Origin: Nocardia niwae NBRC 108934 = DSM 45340
GTDB taxonomy: Bacteria > Actinomycetota > Actinomycetes > Mycobacteriales > Mycobacteriaceae
DNA length: 64,000 bases
Direction: 5' to 3'
NCBI RefSeq assembly: GCF_001613465.1
Contig: NZ_BDCK01000030.1
Location: 62,001-126,000, forward strand
Shown: positions 7,942 through 16,932 of the stretch, one piece after another
Layout of the letters: every line of letters starts with the position of its first letter
How positions within the stretch are numbered: the first letter of the stretch is position 1
The notes under the pieces: model-generated
The model's database searches: none
What the model was told of the DNA's origin: nothing
What the model saw: only the letters and a program-made list of their open reading frames with translations
Translations under genes and position numbers: made by a program

Positions 7942-9294
7942 ATGACCTCCACCATCGAACCGCCGCGGTCGGAGAGCGCGACGGCCGCCCCGTGCGGGTC
8001 GCTGCGCCGGCCGGCCGCGCTCACTCGCGACATCGACGTCTCGGGACTCATCGATGCCGAGGGCGGCCTCCTGGACCGGGCGATCTTCACCGACACTCAG
8101 CTGTATCAGCAGGAGCTGCGCCGGGTGTTCGCCCCGAGCTGGCTGTTCCTGGCGCACACCGACCAATTCCACAAGCCGGGCGACTTCTTTACCACCTATA
8201 TGGGTGAGGACCCGGTGATCGTCACCCTGGACCGGAACAAGCGGATTCGGGCGTACCTCAACTCCTGCCGGCACCGCGGTGCGCGCGTGTGCCGCGCGGA
8301 CATGGGCGCCACCCGCAACTTCACCTGCACCTATCACGGCTGGGCCTATGACCTGGACGGCAAGCTGGTCTCCATCCCGAACCAGGACGGCTACCCCGCC
8401 GACTTCGACACCGCCGACTGGGGTCTGGTCGAGGTGCCGAACGTGCAGACCTACCACGGCCTGGTCTTCGGCACCTGGAACCCTGAACCCGTGCCGCTCA
8501 CCGAGTACCTCGGTGATATGGCCTGGTACCTGGACGCCATGATCGACCGCGACCCCGCGGGCACGGTCGTCGTCGGCGGGGTGCACAAGTGGGAGCTGGA
8601 AGGCAACTGGAAACTGGCCGCCGAGCAGTTCGCCACCGACTGGTACCACGTCAACATGAGCCACGCCTCGGCGCTCATGGTGCTCTCCAAGGACAAGAAG
8701 CCCAAGACCGAGATCGTGCATCGCACCGGACGACAGTACCTGGACCCCAACGGTCACGGCGCCGGGTTCCCGGTGCACCCGCGCAACCGGTTCAACGCCC
8801 AGACCGTTCACGAGTGGACCGACTACGCCGCGCTGCGCGAGCGCCTCGGCGACGCCCGGGTGGAGGGCCCGCTCACCGACGGCCACGCCACCGTCTTCCC
8901 GAACTTCTCCTACCTGCCCGTGATCGGCACCATCCGGGTCTGGCACCCGAAGGGCCCGGACCGGATGGAGGTGTGGTCTTGGACCGTGGTCGACAAGTCG
9001 ATGCCGCCGGAAGTGCGGGAGGCGCAGCGACTCTACAACCTGCGCACCTTCGGTCCCAGCGGCATCTTCGAGCAGGACGACGGCGAGAACTGGAGCGAGG
9101 TGCAGGCCATCTCACACGGCTTCATCACCAACCGGGTGCCGCTGAACTACCAGATGGGGCTCGGCTCCGAGCGCGAGGACGGCCGCCACCCCGGTACGAC
9201 CAGCGAGCTCTACAGCGACGCCGCCGGGCGCTCGTTCTATCGCCGCTGGCGCGACCTGATGAACACCCCCGCCTGGCACGAGGAGCAGCGTTGA
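7942..9294 (+). CDS. aromatic ring-hydroxylating dioxygenase, alpha (large) subunit
   Basis: A 450-residue Rieske oxygenase large subunit, which inserts O2 into an aromatic ring to give a cis-dihydrodiol. The Rieske site is Cys109-x-His111 then Cys129-x2-His132, with 17 residues between the halves. The mononuclear iron site is the segment Asp233-Trp-Tyr-His236 and His241, with a C-terminal acidic ligand expected in the GIFEQDDGENW region. ATG 7942 precedes the conserved body; upstream in-frame codons run into the divergent gene. The stop overlaps the ferredoxin start (TTGA). Biphenyl/ethylbenzene and phenylpropionate dioxygenases are the closest types by motif, so the substrate remains open. 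Confidence 0.92.
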   Translation: MTSTIEPPRSESATAAPCGSLRRPAALTRDIDVSGLIDAEGGLLDRAIFTDTQLYQQELRRVFAPSWLFLAHTDQFHKPGDFFTTYMGEDPVIVTLDRNKRIRAYLNSCRHRGARVCRADMGATRNFTCTYHGWAYDLDGKLVSIPNQDGYPADFDTADWGLVEVPNVQTYHGLVFGTWNPEPVPLTEYLGDMAWYLDAMIDRDPAGTVVVGGVHKWELEGNWKLAAEQFATDWYHVNMSHASALMVLSKDKKPKTEIVHRTGRQYLDPNGHGAGFPVHPRNRFNAQTVHEWTDYAALRERLGDARVEGPLTDGHATVFPNFSYLPVIGTIRVWHPKGPDRMEVWSWTVVDKSMPPEVREAQRLYNLRTFGPSGIFEQDDGENWSEVQAISHGFITNRVPLNYQMGLGSEREDGRHPGTTSELYSDAAGRSFYRRWRDLMNTPAWHEEQR

Positions 9295-9629
9295 GCGACA
9301 GAGAAATTCGAGTGGCGGCACTCGCCGACATCCCGGTCGGGGAGGGTATCGCGATCGACAAGTCGATCACCGGCACCGCCGACAACATCGCGCTGCTGCG
9401 CGACGACGACGGCAGCGTCTACGCCCTCGACGACACCTGCACCCACGAGGTCGCCTCGCTGGCCGAGGGGTGGGTGGAGGACGGCTACGTCGAATGCCCG
9501 CTGCACTCGAGCAAGTTCCGCCTCGAGAGCGGCGAGGTGGACTCCATGCCGGCCACCGAAGGGGTCTGCCCGCACCGGGTCGAAGTCCGCGACGGCGAGG
9601 TCTTCCTTTTCCCGGGGCTGGCGCCGTGA
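9291..9629 (+). CDS. Rieske [2Fe-2S] ferredoxin of the dioxygenase
   Basis: A 112-residue Rieske ferredoxin, passing electrons from the reductase to the oxygenase. Ligands are Cys50-x-His52 and Cys69-x2-His72. It starts at TTG 9291, overlapping the alpha-subunit stop, and ends in a GTGA overlap with the reductase. Length and order match three-component dioxygenases of the BphA3/HcaC type. Confidence 0.92.
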   Translation: MSDREIRVAALADIPVGEGIAIDKSITGTADNIALLRDDDGSVYALDDTCTHEVASLAEGWVEDGYVECPLHSSKFRLESGEVDSMPATEGVCPHRVEVRDGEVFLFPGLAP

Positions 9630-10840
9630 TCGGCTCGATCATCGTGGTGGGCGGCGGCATCGCCGGGGTGAGCACCGCCGCCGCGCTGCGCTCGGGCGGC
9701 TTCACCGGGGATCTCATCCTGGTCGAGGCCGGGGACCTGCCCTACGACCGGCCGCCGCTGTCCAAGGAATTTCTGCTCGGCACCAAGAACCACGCCGATC
9801 TCGCGCTGCAGGCGCCACAGTGGTACGACGACAACAAGATCCGGCTGATCACCGGCCGTCGCGCCGTCGCGCTCCGCACCGCCACCGGGCGGGTCGAGCT
9901 CTCCGACGGCACCGAGCTCACTGCCGACCGCGTGGTCCTGGCCACCGGCGGACAGGCAGCCCGCCCGGCCATTCCTGGCCTCGACGGGCCGCGGATTCAT
10001 GTGCTGCGCACCATCGAGGACGCCGAGGTACTGCGCGCCGCGTTGGCACCCGGCGCACGCCTGCTGGTGGTGGGCGCGGGGCTGATCGGCGCGGAGATCG
10101 CCTCCACCGCTGTCGATCTCGGATGTGATGTGGTGATCGCCGACCCGGTGTCCCCGCCGCTCGCCGCGGCGCTCGGCCCCGAGATCGCGGAATGGCTGCA
10201 CGGCAGGCATGCCCTCCGCGGGGTGCGCACCGTCACCGCCGCCATCGGCTCCGCTCGCGACATCGGGCACTCGGTGGCGGTCGAGTTGCCCGGCGGCGAC
10301 GGTGGCGAGCACTTCGACGCCGTCGTGCTCGGTGTCGGCATGCGCCCGGACATCGCGCTGGCCGAGGCCGCCGGACTCAAGGTCGATCGCGGCATCGTGG
10401 TAGACCCGACCAGGACCACCTCCAATCCGGCGGTGCTCGCGGTCGGTGACCCGGCCCGGATCCGCCACGACGGCGTCGTGCGCGCGCGCACCGAACACTG
10501 GGACGCCGCCCGCCACGATGGTATGGTCGCCGCCGCCACCCTGCTCGGCGCCACTCCACCGGCCGACCCGGCCCCCTGGTTCTGGACCGACCGCCACGGT
10601 CTGCATGTCGAAGCCATCGGCCACCTCGCCGACGCCGACCGTACCGTGCTGCGCGGCACGATCGACGCCGCGCCCTTCTCGGCCTTCGGCCTGGCCGGCG
10701 ACCGCGTCGTCGCCGCTGTCGCCGTGAACGACTCGACCGCCGTACGCGCGGCACGGCGGCTGATCGAGCGCCGCACCACCGTGGATCCGGACCGTCTGGC
10801 CGACCTCGGTACCGAGCTGCGCGCCCTGCTGCGCGGCTGA
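9626..10840 (+). CDS. FAD-dependent ferredoxin reductase of the dioxygenase
   Basis: A 404-residue BphA4/HcaD-like reductase, moving electrons from NADH to the Rieske ferredoxin. The FAD fingerprint IIVVGGGIAGVSTAAAL is at the N-terminus. The NAD fingerprint LLVVGAGLIGAEIASTA lies near residues 145-165, and a late AVGDPARI segment contacts flavin. GTG 9626 overlaps the ferredoxin stop. A 60-bp gap follows before the beta subunit, the longest within this operon. Confidence 0.92.
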   Translation: MIGSIIVVGGGIAGVSTAAALRSGGFTGDLILVEAGDLPYDRPPLSKEFLLGTKNHADLALQAPQWYDDNKIRLITGRRAVALRTATGRVELSDGTELTADRVVLATGGQAARPAIPGLDGPRIHVLRTIEDAEVLRAALAPGARLLVVGAGLIGAEIASTAVDLGCDVVIADPVSPPLAAALGPEIAEWLHGRHALRGVRTVTAAIGSARDIGHSVAVELPGGDGGEHFDAVVLGVGMRPDIALAEAAGLKVDRGIVVDPTRTTSNPAVLAVGDPARIRHDGVVRARTEHWDAARHDGMVAAATLLGATPPADPAPWFWTDRHGLHVEAIGHLADADRTVLRGTIDAAPFSAFGLAGDRVVAAVAVNDSTAVRAARRLIERRTTVDPDRLADLGTELRALLRG

Positions 10841-10900
10841 CGTGCCGTCAGGCGGAACGACGTCTTCGACCCCCCGCTTCTGAAGAGATGGAATGACATC

Positions 10901-11467
10901 GTGAGCACCACCACAGCGCAGGACGCGCCGGGCGCCCTCGCCGACCGCGACACCCATTTCGTAGTCGAGCAGTTCTACTACACCGAAGCCGCGCTGCTCG
11001 ACGACAACCGGTTCGCCGATTGGCTGGACCTGCTCGCCGACGACCTCGAGTACTGGATGCCGGTGCGCACCAACCGATTGCGCCGCCAACAGGCGCTCTC
11101 GATCGCTCCGCGCGGGGAGGCCGCCTACTACGACGAGACCAAGGACAGCCTGGCGTTGCGGATCCGCCGTTTCGACTCCGGCATGGCCTGGGCCGAGGAC
11201 CCGCCCTCGCGCACCCGGCACCTGATCACCAATGTGCAGGTGCGCCATGTCGATCCGGAGGAGCAGCCCGGTTTCGGCCCGGACGATCTGAGCGTGCGCT
11301 CGGCGTTCCTGCTTTACCGCAATCGGCTCGAACGCGAACAGAACATCTTCGCCGGGCAGCGCACCGACCTTCTGCGCCGCACTGACGGCCGGTTGCAGGT
11401 GGCGCGGCGCACCATCCTGCTCGACCAGAACATCCTGTTGTCCAAAAACATTTCGACGTTCTTCTGA
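10901..11467 (+). CDS. aromatic ring-hydroxylating dioxygenase, beta (small) subunit
   Basis: A 188-residue NTF2/cystatin-like small subunit that structurally supports the alpha3-beta3 oxygenase. Family features include the N-terminal EQFYYTEAALLDDNRFADWL segment, the WMPVR motif and the C-terminal RRTILLDQNILLSKNISTFF. Start GTG 10901. The position after the reductase, rather than directly after alpha, differs from bph and hca operons, which place beta second. Confidence 0.92.
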   Translation: MSTTTAQDAPGALADRDTHFVVEQFYYTEAALLDDNRFADWLDLLADDLEYWMPVRTNRLRRQQALSIAPRGEAAYYDETKDSLALRIRRFDSGMAWAEDPPSRTRHLITNVQVRHVDPEEQPGFGPDDLSVRSAFLLYRNRLEREQNIFAGQRTDLLRRTDGRLQVARRTILLDQNILLSKNISTFF

Positions 11468-11480
11468 TCCGAGGAATCCT

Positions 11481-12344
11481 GTGAGCGACATCGACGTCAG
11501 CACCACCCGCCACACCGTGACCACCTCGCTCGGTGACATCTCGGTCGCCGAGGCGGGGTCCGGCCCAGTTCTGGTCATGCTGCACGGCGGCGGCCCCGGC
11601 GCCTCCGGCGTGAGCAACTACCACCAGAACCTGCCCGCGCTGACCCGCCACTTCCGGGTGCTGCTGCCCGACCAGCCCGGCTTCGGCACGAGCTACCGCC
11701 CAACCGAGGCGGACCTGAAGGCCAGGTCGATCACCGAGATCACCGTGGACGCGCTGTTCCAGGCACTGGACTCGCTCGGCGTCGATCAGTTCCACCTGCT
11801 CGGCAACAGCCTGGGCGGCGCCGCGGCCATCGCCATGGCCCAGGCACGACCCGAGCGGGTGAGCCGACTGGTGCTGATGGCGCCCGGCGGCGGGTGGCTG
11901 CCGTTCGGGCCCACCCCCACCGAGGGGCAGAAAGAGATGTTCCGCTACTACAACGGCGGCGGCCCGACCGAGAAGAAGATGGCCAACTTCATCCGCACCA
12001 TGGTCTTCGACCACAAGCAGTTCGGTGCCGATGTGGTGCGCGCGCGCTACGAGGCCTCGCTCGACGAAAGCCATATCGAGTTCTACCACCGCTACAACGC
12101 CGCGTTCGCCCAGCGCCACGGCATGGACCCGCTCTGGCGTGACCTGCACCGCATCACCGCGCCCACTCTGCTGCTGTGGGGCCGCGACGACCGCACCATC
12201 ACCCTGGACGGCGCGCAAATCATGCTGCGCAACGTCCGCGACGTGCAGCTGCACGTGTTCGGCAACTGCGGGCACTGGGTGCAGCTGGAACGGGCCGCCG
12301 AATTCGAGCGCTTGGTCACCGATTTCCTGGGAGCCGACGCATGA
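11481..12344 (+). CDS. C-C bond hydrolase of the meta-cleavage pathway (BphD/MhpC-like)
   Basis: A 287-residue alpha/beta hydrolase that should hydrolyse the ring-opened product of the extradiol dioxygenase. The nucleophile is Ser110 in GNSLGG, the acid Asp237 in WGRDDRT, and the base His265 in GHWVQ. These numbers match BphD (Ser112, Asp237, His265) closely. The oxyanion segment is HGGGPGASG. GTG 11481 follows the beta-subunit stop by 13 bp. Its stop overlaps the next start (ATGA). Confidence 0.92.
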   Translation: MSDIDVSTTRHTVTTSLGDISVAEAGSGPVLVMLHGGGPGASGVSNYHQNLPALTRHFRVLLPDQPGFGTSYRPTEADLKARSITEITVDALFQALDSLGVDQFHLLGNSLGGAAAIAMAQARPERVSRLVLMAPGGGWLPFGPTPTEGQKEMFRYYNGGGPTEKKMANFIRTMVFDHKQFGADVVRARYEASLDESHIEFYHRYNAAFAQRHGMDPLWRDLHRITAPTLLLWGRDDRTITLDGAQIMLRNVRDVQLHVFGNCGHWVQLERAAEFERLVTDFLGADA

Positions 12345-13213
12345 GCGGCTGGCTCGAGGGCTACTCCGCGCTGATCACCGGCGGCGGCACCGGCATCGGC
12401 CGGGCGGTGGCCGAGCGCTTCGTCGCCGAGGGCGCACAGGTCAGCATCGTCGGCCGCAACCTCGATCAGCTGCGTGCGGTGGTCGACGCCTCGGCCGATC
12501 CGGGCCGCTGGCACGCGGTCGCAGCGGATGTCCGCGATTCCGAGCAGCTACACACCGCGGTCGCCGAAACCGTCGACCGTTTCGGCAAACTCGACACCCT
12601 GGTCGCCAACGCCGGGATCTGGGACTACAAGCGCTCGCTGACCCGACTATCGGCCGCCGAGCTGTCGGCCACCTTCGACGAGCTGTTCGCGATCAACGTC
12701 AAGGGCTACCTGCTCGCCGCAGAAGCGGCGTGGCGGGAGCTGGTGCGCAGCCGCGGCAGCATCGTGATGACGCTGTCCAACGCCTCGTTCTACGTCGACG
12801 GCGGCGGCCCGATCTACACCGCCTCCAAACACGCCTGCCTGGGCCTGATGCGCCAGCTCGCCTACGAACTCGCACCCCGGGTGCGCGTCAACGGCGTCGC
12901 ATGCGGTGGCATGAATACCGACCTGCGCGGCCCGGAATCGCTTGCGCTGCAGAGTCGCTCGCTGGCGGCGTCGTTCGCCAAGCGCGGCGCCGACGCGCCC
13001 CCTCCGCCGATTCCGCTGCACGACTCCAGCACCGACCCGGCGGACTTCACCGCCCCCTACGCGCTGCTGGCGGCCCGGGAGCAGAGTGGCCCGATCACCG
13101 GCCAGGCATTGTCGGTCGACGGCGGCATCGGCGTGCGCGGCTTCGGCGCCGCCGCCGGTGGTGACAACCTTCTCGACACTGTCGTATCTCGATCGCAGGA
13201 CCTCTCGATATGA
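12341..13213 (+). CDS. cis-dihydrodiol dehydrogenase (BphB/HcaB-like SDR)
   Basis: A 290-residue short-chain dehydrogenase that should rearomatise the dioxygenase product to a catechol with NAD+. Motifs are ITGGGTGIGRA for the cofactor, VANAGIWDY, the Ser in LSNASFY, and YTASK with catalytic Tyr and Lys. The later GGMNTDLRGPESL segment is characteristic of the BphB group. ATG 12341 overlaps the hydrolase stop, and the stop overlaps the ligase start. Confidence 0.92.
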   Translation: MSGWLEGYSALITGGGTGIGRAVAERFVAEGAQVSIVGRNLDQLRAVVDASADPGRWHAVAADVRDSEQLHTAVAETVDRFGKLDTLVANAGIWDYKRSLTRLSAAELSATFDELFAINVKGYLLAAEAAWRELVRSRGSIVMTLSNASFYVDGGGPIYTASKHACLGLMRQLAYELAPRVRVNGVACGGMNTDLRGPESLALQSRSLAASFAKRGADAPPPPIPLHDSSTDPADFTAPYALLAAREQSGPITGQALSVDGGIGVRGFGAAAGGDNLLDTVVSRSQDLSI

Positions 13214-14790
13214 CCGCCTCCACCAGCGCACCCGTCGATTTGAATCCCGCCGCCGCCATCCGCCGGATCGTCGGCTACCAGCCCGACGCCGTCGCCATCA
13301 GCTACCCCGGCACCGAACTCGATTACGCACACCTCGACGAACGTATCGCCCGGCTGGCCGGGGTGCTGTCCGCGTGCGGGATCGGGCAGGGAGACCGCGT
13401 CGCCTACGTCGGGATGAACAGTCCAGCCTTCCTGCTCACACTGTTCGCCGCCGCGCGGGTGGGCGCTGTCTTCACCCCGGTGAACTTCCGCCTCACCGGT
13501 CCAGAACTCCGCGCCGTACTCGACCGGAGCGGCGCGATCGCCGTGGTGGCCGAGGAGGGGCACCGCGCGGTGGTGGACAGCGTGCGCGCGGAGACCGCCG
13601 TACGGCACCTGTTCCTCGTCGACGACGACCCCGAGGTGCCGGCCCCGGCCGGCCCGGTCGCGCCGTGGAAACCGTGGTACCAGCTGATGCGGGACGCCGA
13701 CCCCTTCGACGACGTGGTGCCGCGCGGCTTCGACGACCCCGCCGTGCTCATGTTCACCTCCGGTACCACAGGGCTACCGAAAGGCGTGGTGCTCACTCAC
13801 GGCAACATCTGGTGGAACGGCGTCAATGTCGATTCCCGGCTGCACACCCGCCGCGACGACGTCACCTACGGTGTCGCACCGCTGTTCCACATCGGCGGGC
13901 TGAACGCGCTGCTGCTGCGCACCCTTACCCGCGGTGGCACCGCGGTGATCCGGCGGGCCTTCGATGCGGTCGCCTTCCTGGAAGACCTCGTCACTCACCG
14001 GGTCAACTCGTTCTTCGCGGTGCCCGCCATGCTGGCAGCGCTCGCCCGCGTGCCCGGGATCTGGGACGCCGATCTCTCCGCGCTGCACAGCGTCGTGGTC
14101 GCCGCCGCCCCGGTACCCCCGACCCTGATCGAGCAGTACGCCGCGCACGGCATCGTGCTGCAGCAGGCGTGGGGCCTCACCGAGACCGCGCCGTTCGCCA
14201 CCCACCTACCGGCCGAATACGCCCTGACCAAACTGGGGTCCGCCGGTATAGCCATGCCGCACACCGAAGTGCGCGTCGTCGACCCGGCGACCAATGCCGT
14301 GGTCGCCGCGGGCACGCCCGGCGAGGTCGTGGTGCGCGGCCCCAACGTGACCCCCGGCTACTGGAACAACCCCGAGGCCACGGCGGCGGCCTTCGACGCC
14401 GAGGGCTGGTTCCACTCCGGCGATATCGGCTACCTGGACAGGGGCGGCTTTCTCTACATCGTCGACCGGCTCAAGGACATGATCATCAGCGGTGGCGAGA
14501 ACATCTACCCCGCCGAGGTGGAGAACGCGCTCGCAGACCTGCGCGGCGTCACCGACGTCGCGGTAGTCGGAGTCGCGGACGACAAGTGGGGCGAAGCGGT
14601 AGTCGCGGTGCTGAGCACAGCGGACGGCGCCGCCGTCGAACTGGCGGACGTCCGCGAGCATGCCGCCCGCAGACTCGCCCGGTACAAGCTGCCCACCCGA
14701 GTGGAGAAGGTCGAGACCATGCCGCGCAATGCGGCGGGCAAGCTGGACAAGCGCACCATCCGCCGGATGCTCGCGTCGGAGCAGCCGTGA
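13210..14790 (+). CDS. AMP-forming acyl-CoA synthetase (ANL superfamily)
   Basis: A 526-residue ligase that activates a carboxylate to its CoA thioester through an acyl-AMP. Motifs in order are TSGTTGLPKGVV (P-loop), GLTET, GWFHSGD, DRLKDMIISGGENIYPAEVE, and the catalytic lysine in PRNAAGKLDKR. It is translationally coupled at both ends. It could activate the aromatic acid substrate (a cinnamate- or phenylpropanoid-like acid) or an acid released by the C-C hydrolase; the sequence does not decide. Confidence 0.9.
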   Translation: MTASTSAPVDLNPAAAIRRIVGYQPDAVAISYPGTELDYAHLDERIARLAGVLSACGIGQGDRVAYVGMNSPAFLLTLFAAARVGAVFTPVNFRLTGPELRAVLDRSGAIAVVAEEGHRAVVDSVRAETAVRHLFLVDDDPEVPAPAGPVAPWKPWYQLMRDADPFDDVVPRGFDDPAVLMFTSGTTGLPKGVVLTHGNIWWNGVNVDSRLHTRRDDVTYGVAPLFHIGGLNALLLRTLTRGGTAVIRRAFDAVAFLEDLVTHRVNSFFAVPAMLAALARVPGIWDADLSALHSVVVAAAPVPPTLIEQYAAHGIVLQQAWGLTETAPFATHLPAEYALTKLGSAGIAMPHTEVRVVDPATNAVVAAGTPGEVVVRGPNVTPGYWNNPEATAAAFDAEGWFHSGDIGYLDRGGFLYIVDRLKDMIISGGENIYPAEVENALADLRGVTDVAVVGVADDKWGEAVVAVLSTADGAAVELADVREHAARRLARYKLPTRVEKVETMPRNAAGKLDKRTIRRMLASEQP

Positions 14791-15248
14791 CCGCCACCCC
14801 GGCGATCCCGGTTCCCGAGCCGGAAGCGCCGTGGACGTGCTCGGCACCGCGGCGCTCGGAAACCGGGTTGTCACTTGTAATGGACCGCCCGGGTCTCGAC
14901 CCGATTCCCGTCCGGCTGCAACGCTGCGCCGACAGCAGGCTCGCACTCGCCTACCCTGTGACCGCGCACGACATCGACGTACTGGTCGAGGCGGCGCTGC
15001 CGCCGAGGGTCCGCACGGCCCTGCTCGGCGCGCTCGGTCCCGCCATCCTGCGGGCTGATCCCGGGTGTCGTCGGATCGTGGTCGCGGTAGCTGCAGACGA
15101 CCACGAGGCACTGGCCGCGGTTGTCGACGCGGGGCTGCGGCCCACCGTCGAGGTCGATCTGCCGGAAGGCGAGTTCGTGCTGACGGTGGCCGAGCCGACC
15201 TGGGTGACCGCCGTCGATATCGACCTTGACCACGTCCCCGGTACCTGA
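14787..15248 (+). CDS. small GNAT-like protein at the end of the dioxygenase operon
   Basis: A 153-residue protein starting at GTG 14787, overlapping the ligase stop (GTGA), so it belongs to the operon. The C-terminal half, with DPGCRRIVVAV, an AGLRPTVEVDLP strand and FVLTVAEPTW, has the strand order of GNAT acetyltransferase-like domains, but no clear acetyl-CoA loop is visible. It is not a known part of meta-cleavage pathways. It ends 10 bp before the convergent XRE-cupin gene. The function is unknown and the fold assignment tentative. Confidence 0.6.
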   Translation: MTATPAIPVPEPEAPWTCSAPRRSETGLSLVMDRPGLDPIPVRLQRCADSRLALAYPVTAHDIDVLVEAALPPRVRTALLGALGPAILRADPGCRRIVVAVAADDHEALAAVVDAGLRPTVEVDLPEGEFVLTVAEPTWVTAVDIDLDHVPGT

Positions 15249-15258
15249 CCTCCGGCCC

Positions 15259-15882
15259 TCAGCTCACTTCTTCGATCTTGTTTCCGGCGGCGGTGTCGCT
15301 GAACTGGCGTACCTGGGGCACCGTCGTCACCATGTGCACCACCGCGCGGTCGCTCAGACAGACGTACAGGTGTGGCACGTCGCCGGGAAATCGCACGAAA
15401 TCACCCGCGGCGAGTTCCACCGGATCGTTCACCGGTCCGGTCCGGATTTTCCCTCTCACCACGTACAGGTGGTGCAGCGTTCCGAGTGAGTGCCCGTCGA
15501 TGATCTCGGGTTGCTTGCCCGAGCGCTCGAAGCGCAGCATGAGGGTGCGCACGTAGCCCGACCCGTAGACCTCGTCGAGCAGCCGCTCGGAGCGGGTGCC
15601 CTCCGCCGTCCACGTGCTGTCCGCGCCGCGTTGCACGTAGACCGGGGTTCCCCACTCGGTGAGCAGCCGCCGCGCCGACACGTTCAGCGCGCCGCCCAGC
15701 AGCGCGAGCGTCTCCACAGTCGGATTCCCCGCCCCCTGCTCGATTTTCGACAGCGTCTGCTTGGATAACCCCGACCTCCGGGCCAGTTCGCCCAGGGTCA
15801 TGGAGCGCTCTCTGCGGTAGCGCCGGACGTTCCGAGCGACCAGCTCGTTCTCGCTGGCCTGGGCGTCACTTCTGGAGTTCAT
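15259..15882 (-). CDS. XRE-family regulator with C-terminal cupin domain
   Basis: A 207-residue regulator. Residues ~18-70 form a helix-turn-helix (MTLGELARRSGLSKQTLSKI), and residues ~120-195 form a cupin sensor (HHLYVVRGK, then AAGDFVRFPGDVPHLY). Such proteins often sense small metabolites of neighbouring catabolic genes. ATG 15882 starts the conserved part. It is convergent with the dioxygenase operon and divergent from the IclR gene, with which it shares a 159-bp AT-rich control region. A role in controlling the aromatic operons is inferred from position. Confidence 0.87.
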   Translation of the reverse strand: MNSRSDAQASENELVARNVRRYRRERSMTLGELARRSGLSKQTLSKIEQGAGNPTVETLALLGGALNVSARRLLTEWGTPVYVQRGADSTWTAEGTRSERLLDEVYGSGYVRTLMLRFERSGKQPEIIDGHSLGTLHHLYVVRGKIRTGPVNDPVELAAGDFVRFPGDVPHLYVCLSDRAVVHMVTTVPQVRQFSDTAAGNKIEEVS

Positions 15883-16041
15883 TTCGTCATTCTCAGCGAA
15901 CACCGGGGGTGTCTCAAGTCGGTCCTCGGTGTCACTTTTAATATTGATATCGTCATCTTGACTAGCACCTCGGGGGTCCGCACGATAGAGGTCACGGATG
16001 GCCGACCGGCCATCGGAGCTGGGACACCTGGGAGTACGACC

Positions 16042-16932
16042 ATGCCGGGAACCATGAGCGCGCGCGATGACCGGGCCGCCGTCGACAAGGCTGTGAGCCT
16101 TCTCGTCGCACTCGGCGATCACCGCCCATCCGGGACCGGCGTCAGCGAACTCGCCCGACGCACCGGACTGAGCAAGTCGACCGCTTTCCGCGTCCTCGGC
16201 GTGCTGGAACGCAACGCGGTGGTCGAACGGGTCGGGACCGGCTACCGGCTGGGCACCACGATGCGGCATCTGGGCCGCGCCGGTCAGCCGGCCGAGTACG
16301 ACCACCTGCGCGACCTGCTGCTGCCCTTCCTGGCCGATCTCTACGAGATGTCGCACCACACTGTGCATCTCGGCGTCCTGTCCGGCACCGAGGTGGTGTA
16401 CCTGGCCAAGTTGTACGGCCACCGCAGCATCCCCGCGCCCTCCCGGATCGGGGGCAGGCTGCCCGCCCACCTAACCGCCATCGGCAAGGTCCTGCTCGCC
16501 TACGACCCAGAGGCCGCGAGGGCGGCCGCCGCTCGCCCGCTGGTGGCCGCCACTCCGCACAGCATCACCGACCCAGGGATCCTCACCTCGCAGCTCGCGG
16601 AGATCCGGCGCACCGGGCTCTCCTTCGACCGCCAGGAGAGCCGGCTCGGGCTCAGCTGCGTCGCGGCGCCCGTGCTCGGCCGCAACGGCACCGTGGTGGC
16701 GGCCTTCTCGGTATCCGCACCACATCGCAGCGTCGATCCCGCGTCCTTCGGCCCGGGCCTGCGCCGCCTCGGCGCAGCCGCTACGCGCGCGATCACCGGC
16801 CGTCGGCCACCGGTACTCCCGGGCAACGGCGATGCCCGCCACGCAGCCGCATCCCGCACCTCTCGCCCGGCTCGCCGGAGCACGGACCGTTCCGCGCATG
16901 AGCATCCTGTCCGGGAGACGGCGCCCGCGTGA
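16042..16932 (+). CDS. IclR-family transcriptional regulator
   Basis: A 296-residue IclR protein. The N-terminal winged helix-turn-helix includes SELARRTGLSKSTAFRVLGV, and the C-terminal effector domain includes HLTAIGKVLLAY and SCVAAPVLGRNG. IclR members commonly control aromatic-acid pathways such as mhp and pob. ATG 16042 was chosen because GGGAG lies at 16030-16034. A ~40-residue disordered, basic tail after residue ~255 exceeds the usual length. Likely partners are the two divergent aromatic operons upstream. Confidence 0.88.
   Translation: MPGTMSARDDRAAVDKAVSLLVALGDHRPSGTGVSELARRTGLSKSTAFRVLGVLERNAVVERVGTGYRLGTTMRHLGRAGQPAEYDHLRDLLLPFLADLYEMSHHTVHLGVLSGTEVVYLAKLYGHRSIPAPSRIGGRLPAHLTAIGKVLLAYDPEAARAAAARPLVAATPHSITDPGILTSQLAEIRRTGLSFDRQESRLGLSCVAAPVLGRNGTVVAAFSVSAPHRSVDPASFGPGLRRLGAAATRAITGRRPPVLPGNGDARHAAASRTSRPARRSTDRSAHEHPVRETAPA

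Noticed and set aside
9485..11617. Long minus-strand open frame across ferredoxin, reductase and beta-subunit genes
   Set aside because: It is a GC-rich antisense shadow. The plus-strand genes carry clear motifs, whereas this frame gives a low-complexity product.
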